A stretch of 64,000 nt of DNA from Spirochaetota bacterium. GTDB lineage: Bacteria; Spirochaetota; Spirochaetia; Treponematales; UBA12059. Location of the stretch: NCBI GenBank assembly GCA_026398615.1, contig JAPLSN010000030.1, positions 1 to 64,000 of the forward strand. Direction: 5' to 3'. Positions within the stretch are counted from its first letter, which is position 1; every line of letters starts with the position of its first letter. This document shows positions 61,377 through 64,000 of the stretch, in pieces. Position numbers and translations under genes: made by a program. Under the pieces are notes generated by a model. It had not been told where the DNA came from. It saw only the letters and a list, made by a program, of their open reading frames with translations, and made no database searches.

Positions 61377-62408
61377 TTATGCCACCGTGGACCTGCTCGC
61401 GTTCCCTGCTTTCGATGTCCCGCGCGCAATCTTCCGCCGGCCGCCCGCGGCGATGGCCCGCACCTTCCGGTCCTCGTCGTCGTCCCGGTCGAGACCGCTC
61501 TTCCTGAGAACCCAGGCAGTGGCGAAGCCCACGAAGACCATCCCCAGCACGAAAAATCCGTATGAAAGCCACCAGGGAATGCCCGAGGTCCAGGTCGAGA
61601 ATTCGGACATACCGCCCATGCCCGCGAGGACGTTCATGGGCATGAAGATGACCGAGATGATGGTGAGGCGCTTCATGAGAAGGTTCAGGTTGTTGTTCAC
61701 GACCGACCCGCGGGCGTCCATGAGGCCGGTCAGGATGTTCGTGTAGATCTCCGCCTGCTTGGAACACTGCAGGTTCTCGATGATGATGTCGTCGAGTATC
61801 TCCCGCTGGTTCGCGACGAGCTTGAGCCTGGACGCTGCGGTGCGCATCTTCTCCAGCACCATCTGGTTGGAGCTGATGCCGTTGACAAAGTACACGAGGC
61901 TCTTCTCGAGAGTGAACATGTCGAGGAGGTAGCGGTTGCCCATGGACGCGTTGACGCGCTTTTCGAGCGCCTCGGAGAGCATGTTGATGACCTTGAGGTG
62001 GCCGAGGAAGTGAGCTATGACGCCGTAGAGGATCTTGAGGACCGCATCGCGGACGTTGGCGACGCGGTGGACCATCCGGTCGTCGAAGAGTTCCAGCGGA
62101 TCCGTCGTCACGACGACGAGGCGGTTCGGGTAAATGAACAACCCCATCGAGGTGACGGTGAAGAGGAGCTGGTCCTCCGCCGTGTAGTTTCGCGGCACCT
62201 TGAGGATAAGGGCCATGCCGTAATCGGTATGTTCCACCCGTCCGAGTTCGTCCGGGTCGAGGGCAGAACCCAGGTCGTGTGGGTCGATCCCTTCATCCTC
62301 GACAAGGAAGCGACGTTCCGCCTCGTCAGGAGCGACATAGAGCAGGATGTTCGCTTTCTTCGCCCCATGCAGGGCTTTCCCGCCTTCGAATCCCCAGTTC
62401 TCAGTCAT
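61377..62408 (-). CDS. CorA-like divalent cation transporter
   Basis: The 343-residue protein has a long soluble N-terminal part (YNPNRLVV-like strands and the helices FLGHLKVINMLSEALEKRVN) and two C-terminal membrane helices, as in CorA. The first begins LTIISVIFMPMNVLAGMGGM. The signature Gly-Met-Asn at the pore entrance is replaced by GMSEFS after GMG, a variant found in some relatives. The tail is charged and basic (about residues 310-343). It probably moves Mg or another divalent ion. The ATG at 62408 begins a family-like segment, but a start a few codons upstream cannot be excluded because the ribosome binding site is weak. Confidence 0.82.
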   Translation of the reverse strand: MTENWGFEGGKALHGAKKANILLYVAPDEAERRFLVEDEGIDPHDLGSALDPDELGRVEHTDYGMALILKVPRNYTAEDQLLFTVTSMGLFIYPNRLVVVTTDPLELFDDRMVHRVANVRDAVLKILYGVIAHFLGHLKVINMLSEALEKRVNASMGNRYLLDMFTLEKSLVYFVNGISSNQMVLEKMRTAASRLKLVANQREILDDIIIENLQCSKQAEIYTNILTGLMDARGSVVNNNLNLLMKRLTIISVIFMPMNVLAGMGGMSEFSTWTSGIPWWLSYGFFVLGMVFVGFATAWVLRKSGLDRDDDEDRKVRAIAAGGRRKIARGTSKAGNASRSTVA

Positions 62409-62562
62409 GGCAACCCCCGGGATGAACTTGTGCAACGGGGAAAGCGGTGATCCGTCCCCACACGTCGCGCAGCTTCGATGATCTCACTATAAGGCATTCC
62501 CGGCGCCCGGGGCTATCGATCGCGCCCGGAGCGGCTTGTCCAGGGCATGGAGCCCGGGGCTC

Positions 62563-64000
62563 TTACCGCCGGGCGATCGCGGACAGCGCGTCAAGCATGA
62601 TCGGCATAGTCAGGATTTCTGGAAGGATCTTTGGGTTGGCCGCGCCTGGGGCATACAGGACATAGAACGGGACACTCCGCCTCCCGTAGCCCGCCAGTAC
62701 CCGAGCGATGACGGGATCCTGGCGAGTCCAGTCGGCTCTGAGCGTGCGTACCCCGCGCCGTTCAAATTCTTCGGCGATACGGCCCTGGTCGAGCACGGCT
62801 GCCTCGTTGGCCCTGCAAGTCAGACACCAGTCGGCGGTGAAGTCGACGAATGCTGGTTCTCTGGCGAAGATGATTTCGGCAAGCAGTTCGGGGCTGAAGG
62901 CCTCCCAATCGAGGCCTCTGCGAACATCCAAGCCGGGCTCTGTCCCTCGTGGATCGTCAATAACTGCCTGCGCCAGGTCGCCGGTAGCAGCGCTTCCCGA
63001 GGCCGCTGAAACCGCTAAAAGGAGGCAGGCGGCGAAAAGGACCAGGGCGATGGAGCGGGCGGCAATTCGCACGGGTTTCGTGCGATCCAGGTTGCTCCAG
63101 CGTCCGAGGATCCAGCCGGCCGCGCCGGCTCCGAGGAGGGCTGCGAGGACGGGCACGAGGGAGCGCGGACCAGCTACGGAGAGAAGGAGGGACAGCAGCC
63201 AGACGACCGTCCCCAGGAGGGCGAAGCCCAGGGCTTGCTTGAGAGTCTCCGTCCATCGACCGGCCTTGGGCAGGCGGGAAGCCAAACCGGGGAAAGCGGA
63301 CAGGGCGACGATCGGGGAAGCCATGCCGAGCCCCATGGCGCCGAAGACGAGAAACGCGGTCGGGGCATCCGCGGAAAGCGCGAAGCCGATGGCCGTGCCC
63401 ATGAAGGGCGCGGTGCAAGGGGTCGCGACAAGGGTGGCCAGGATTCCCGAGATGAAGGATCGCAGTCTCCCTTCGCCGCGTTCGAGCCCTGCCGCGAAAC
63501 CGGAGACTCCGGTACCGACTTCAAAGACGCCGAGCATGTTGAGGGCGAAGGCGAAAAAGAACATCGCCATCCCGGCGATGAAACCAGGCTCCTGGAACTG
63601 GAAGCCCCAGCCGATGAGGCGGCCTCCCGCTCCGAAGGCGAGGAGGATGCCCGCCGCTACCTGGAAGGACAGGAGGACACCCAAAGCGTACGCCAGGCCG
63701 TTCCCGAGGGATTGTCCACGCGTCGCGCCGGCCTGGAGGATGAAGCCGTGGATCTTCAGGGACAGGACGGGCAGGACGCAGGGCATCAGGTTGAGGATGA
63801 GGCCGCCGGCGAAGGCGCCCAGCAGGGCAACGAGGAGCCCGCCAAGGGACGAAACGCTCCCGCCATCAGTGAATACGGGTATGACGAAACTGAACTCCGC
63901 CTCACCGGGGACGCAGACTTCCTTGCATGCCAGCCAACGCACGGTGGCCCCGATCTCCAGGCCGTTATCGGCAGCGATGTCCTTCGATGCCCGCATCGGT
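62563..64000 (-). CDS. dsbD: DsbD-like thiol:disulfide interchange protein, N-terminal part cut off
   Basis: The visible part is 478 codons and continues beyond the window end. Its N-terminus has the WLACKEVCVPGEAEF block of the periplasmic DsbD alpha domain (two Cys). Eight membrane helices follow with LMPCVLPVLSLKIHGF and TLVATPCTAPFMGTAIGFAL, each carrying a redox Cys. A thioredoxin domain with FVDFTADWCLTCRANE (CLTC active site) ends the protein. It passes electrons from cytoplasmic thioredoxin to periplasmic proteins. The gene start is outside the window. No partner genes are visible. Confidence 0.9.
   Translation of the reverse strand, partial: PMRASKDIAADNGLEIGATVRWLACKEVCVPGEAEFSFVIPVFTDGGSVSSLGGLLVALLGAFAGGLILNLMPCVLPVLSLKIHGFILQAGATRGQSLGNGLAYALGVLLSFQVAAGILLAFGAGGRLIGWGFQFQEPGFIAGMAMFFFAFALNMLGVFEVGTGVSGFAAGLERGEGRLRSFISGILATLVATPCTAPFMGTAIGFALSADAPTAFLVFGAMGLGMASPIVALSAFPGLASRLPKAGRWTETLKQALGFALLGTVVWLLSLLLSVAGPRSLVPVLAALLGAGAAGWILGRWSNLDRTKPVRIAARSIALVLFAACLLLAVSAASGSAATGDLAQAVIDDPRGTEPGLDVRRGLDWEAFSPELLAEIIFAREPAFVDFTADWCLTCRANEAAVLDQGRIAEEFERRGVRTLRADWTRQDPVIARVLAGYGRRSVPFYVLYAPGAANPKILPEILTMPIMLDALSAIARR

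Overview
The window is GC-rich, densely coding chromosomal DNA from a Gram-negative, probably free-living member of the Spirochaetota. Arguments for this are a pair of cyclic-nucleotide-binding proteins (one fused to TPRs, one Crp-like), spirochaete-style outer-membrane and lipoprotein genes, a CsgG-like/TPR/barrel relic, and a COG4586-4587-3694-type ABC exporter. The genus cannot be fixed from the sequence alone.

Layout. 1-600: the right end of an IS3-family element and a decayed AAA/DUF4143 gene. 594-13.6 kb: housekeeping and transport genes: an rRNA methyltransferase, a TolC-MFP-RND efflux operon, a cytidylate-kinase-like/BON fusion, an EamA transporter, a GNAT enzyme, an amidohydrolase and the cyclic-nucleotide pair. 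13.7-21 kb: an outer-membrane protein, then an aromatic amino acid operon aroF-tyrA-aroA-aroK-aroB facing aroC. The operon is preceded by a previously unannotated leader peptide rich in Tyr and Phe codons and a strong terminator, which together form a transcription attenuator. 21.4-28.7 kb: an ABC-2 exporter, a large secreted PDZ-TPR-CHAT protein, a ZIP metal transporter and tRNA-Thr(CGT). 28.9-36.1 kb: an accessory stretch with an amidase, a zinc-ribbon protein, an internally duplicated beta-helix protein, gene relics and an autoregulated PadR gene with a Cys-rich partner. 36.2-43.4 kb: a VWA-TonB fusion facing a TonB-dependent receptor, gene relics, a lipocalin, a glycosyltransferase-like protein and a beta-propeller lipoprotein.

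43.6-56.8 kb holds the most unusual locus: two divergent operons controlled by a regulator that carries two TetR DNA-binding domains. The left arm encodes a KAS III-like enzyme, a CoA-transferase and an SCP2-type thiolase. The right arm encodes a second KAS III-like enzyme, an SDR, a complete LIV-type ABC importer and two alpha/beta hydrolases. Both KAS III-like proteins keep the cysteine but depart from the Cys-His-Asn set. I read this as an uptake and degradation (or conversion) pathway for an unknown acyl-type compound.

56.8-64 kb: a frameshifted CsgG-like pseudogene, an HELQH metalloprotease lipoprotein, a long perfect palindrome, a REP-associated-type transposase, a CorA-like transporter and a DsbD-like protein cut by the window end. 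The 10-base word GGGACAGAGC recurs at least nine times, including three copies inside the CHAT gene and two just before the transposase.
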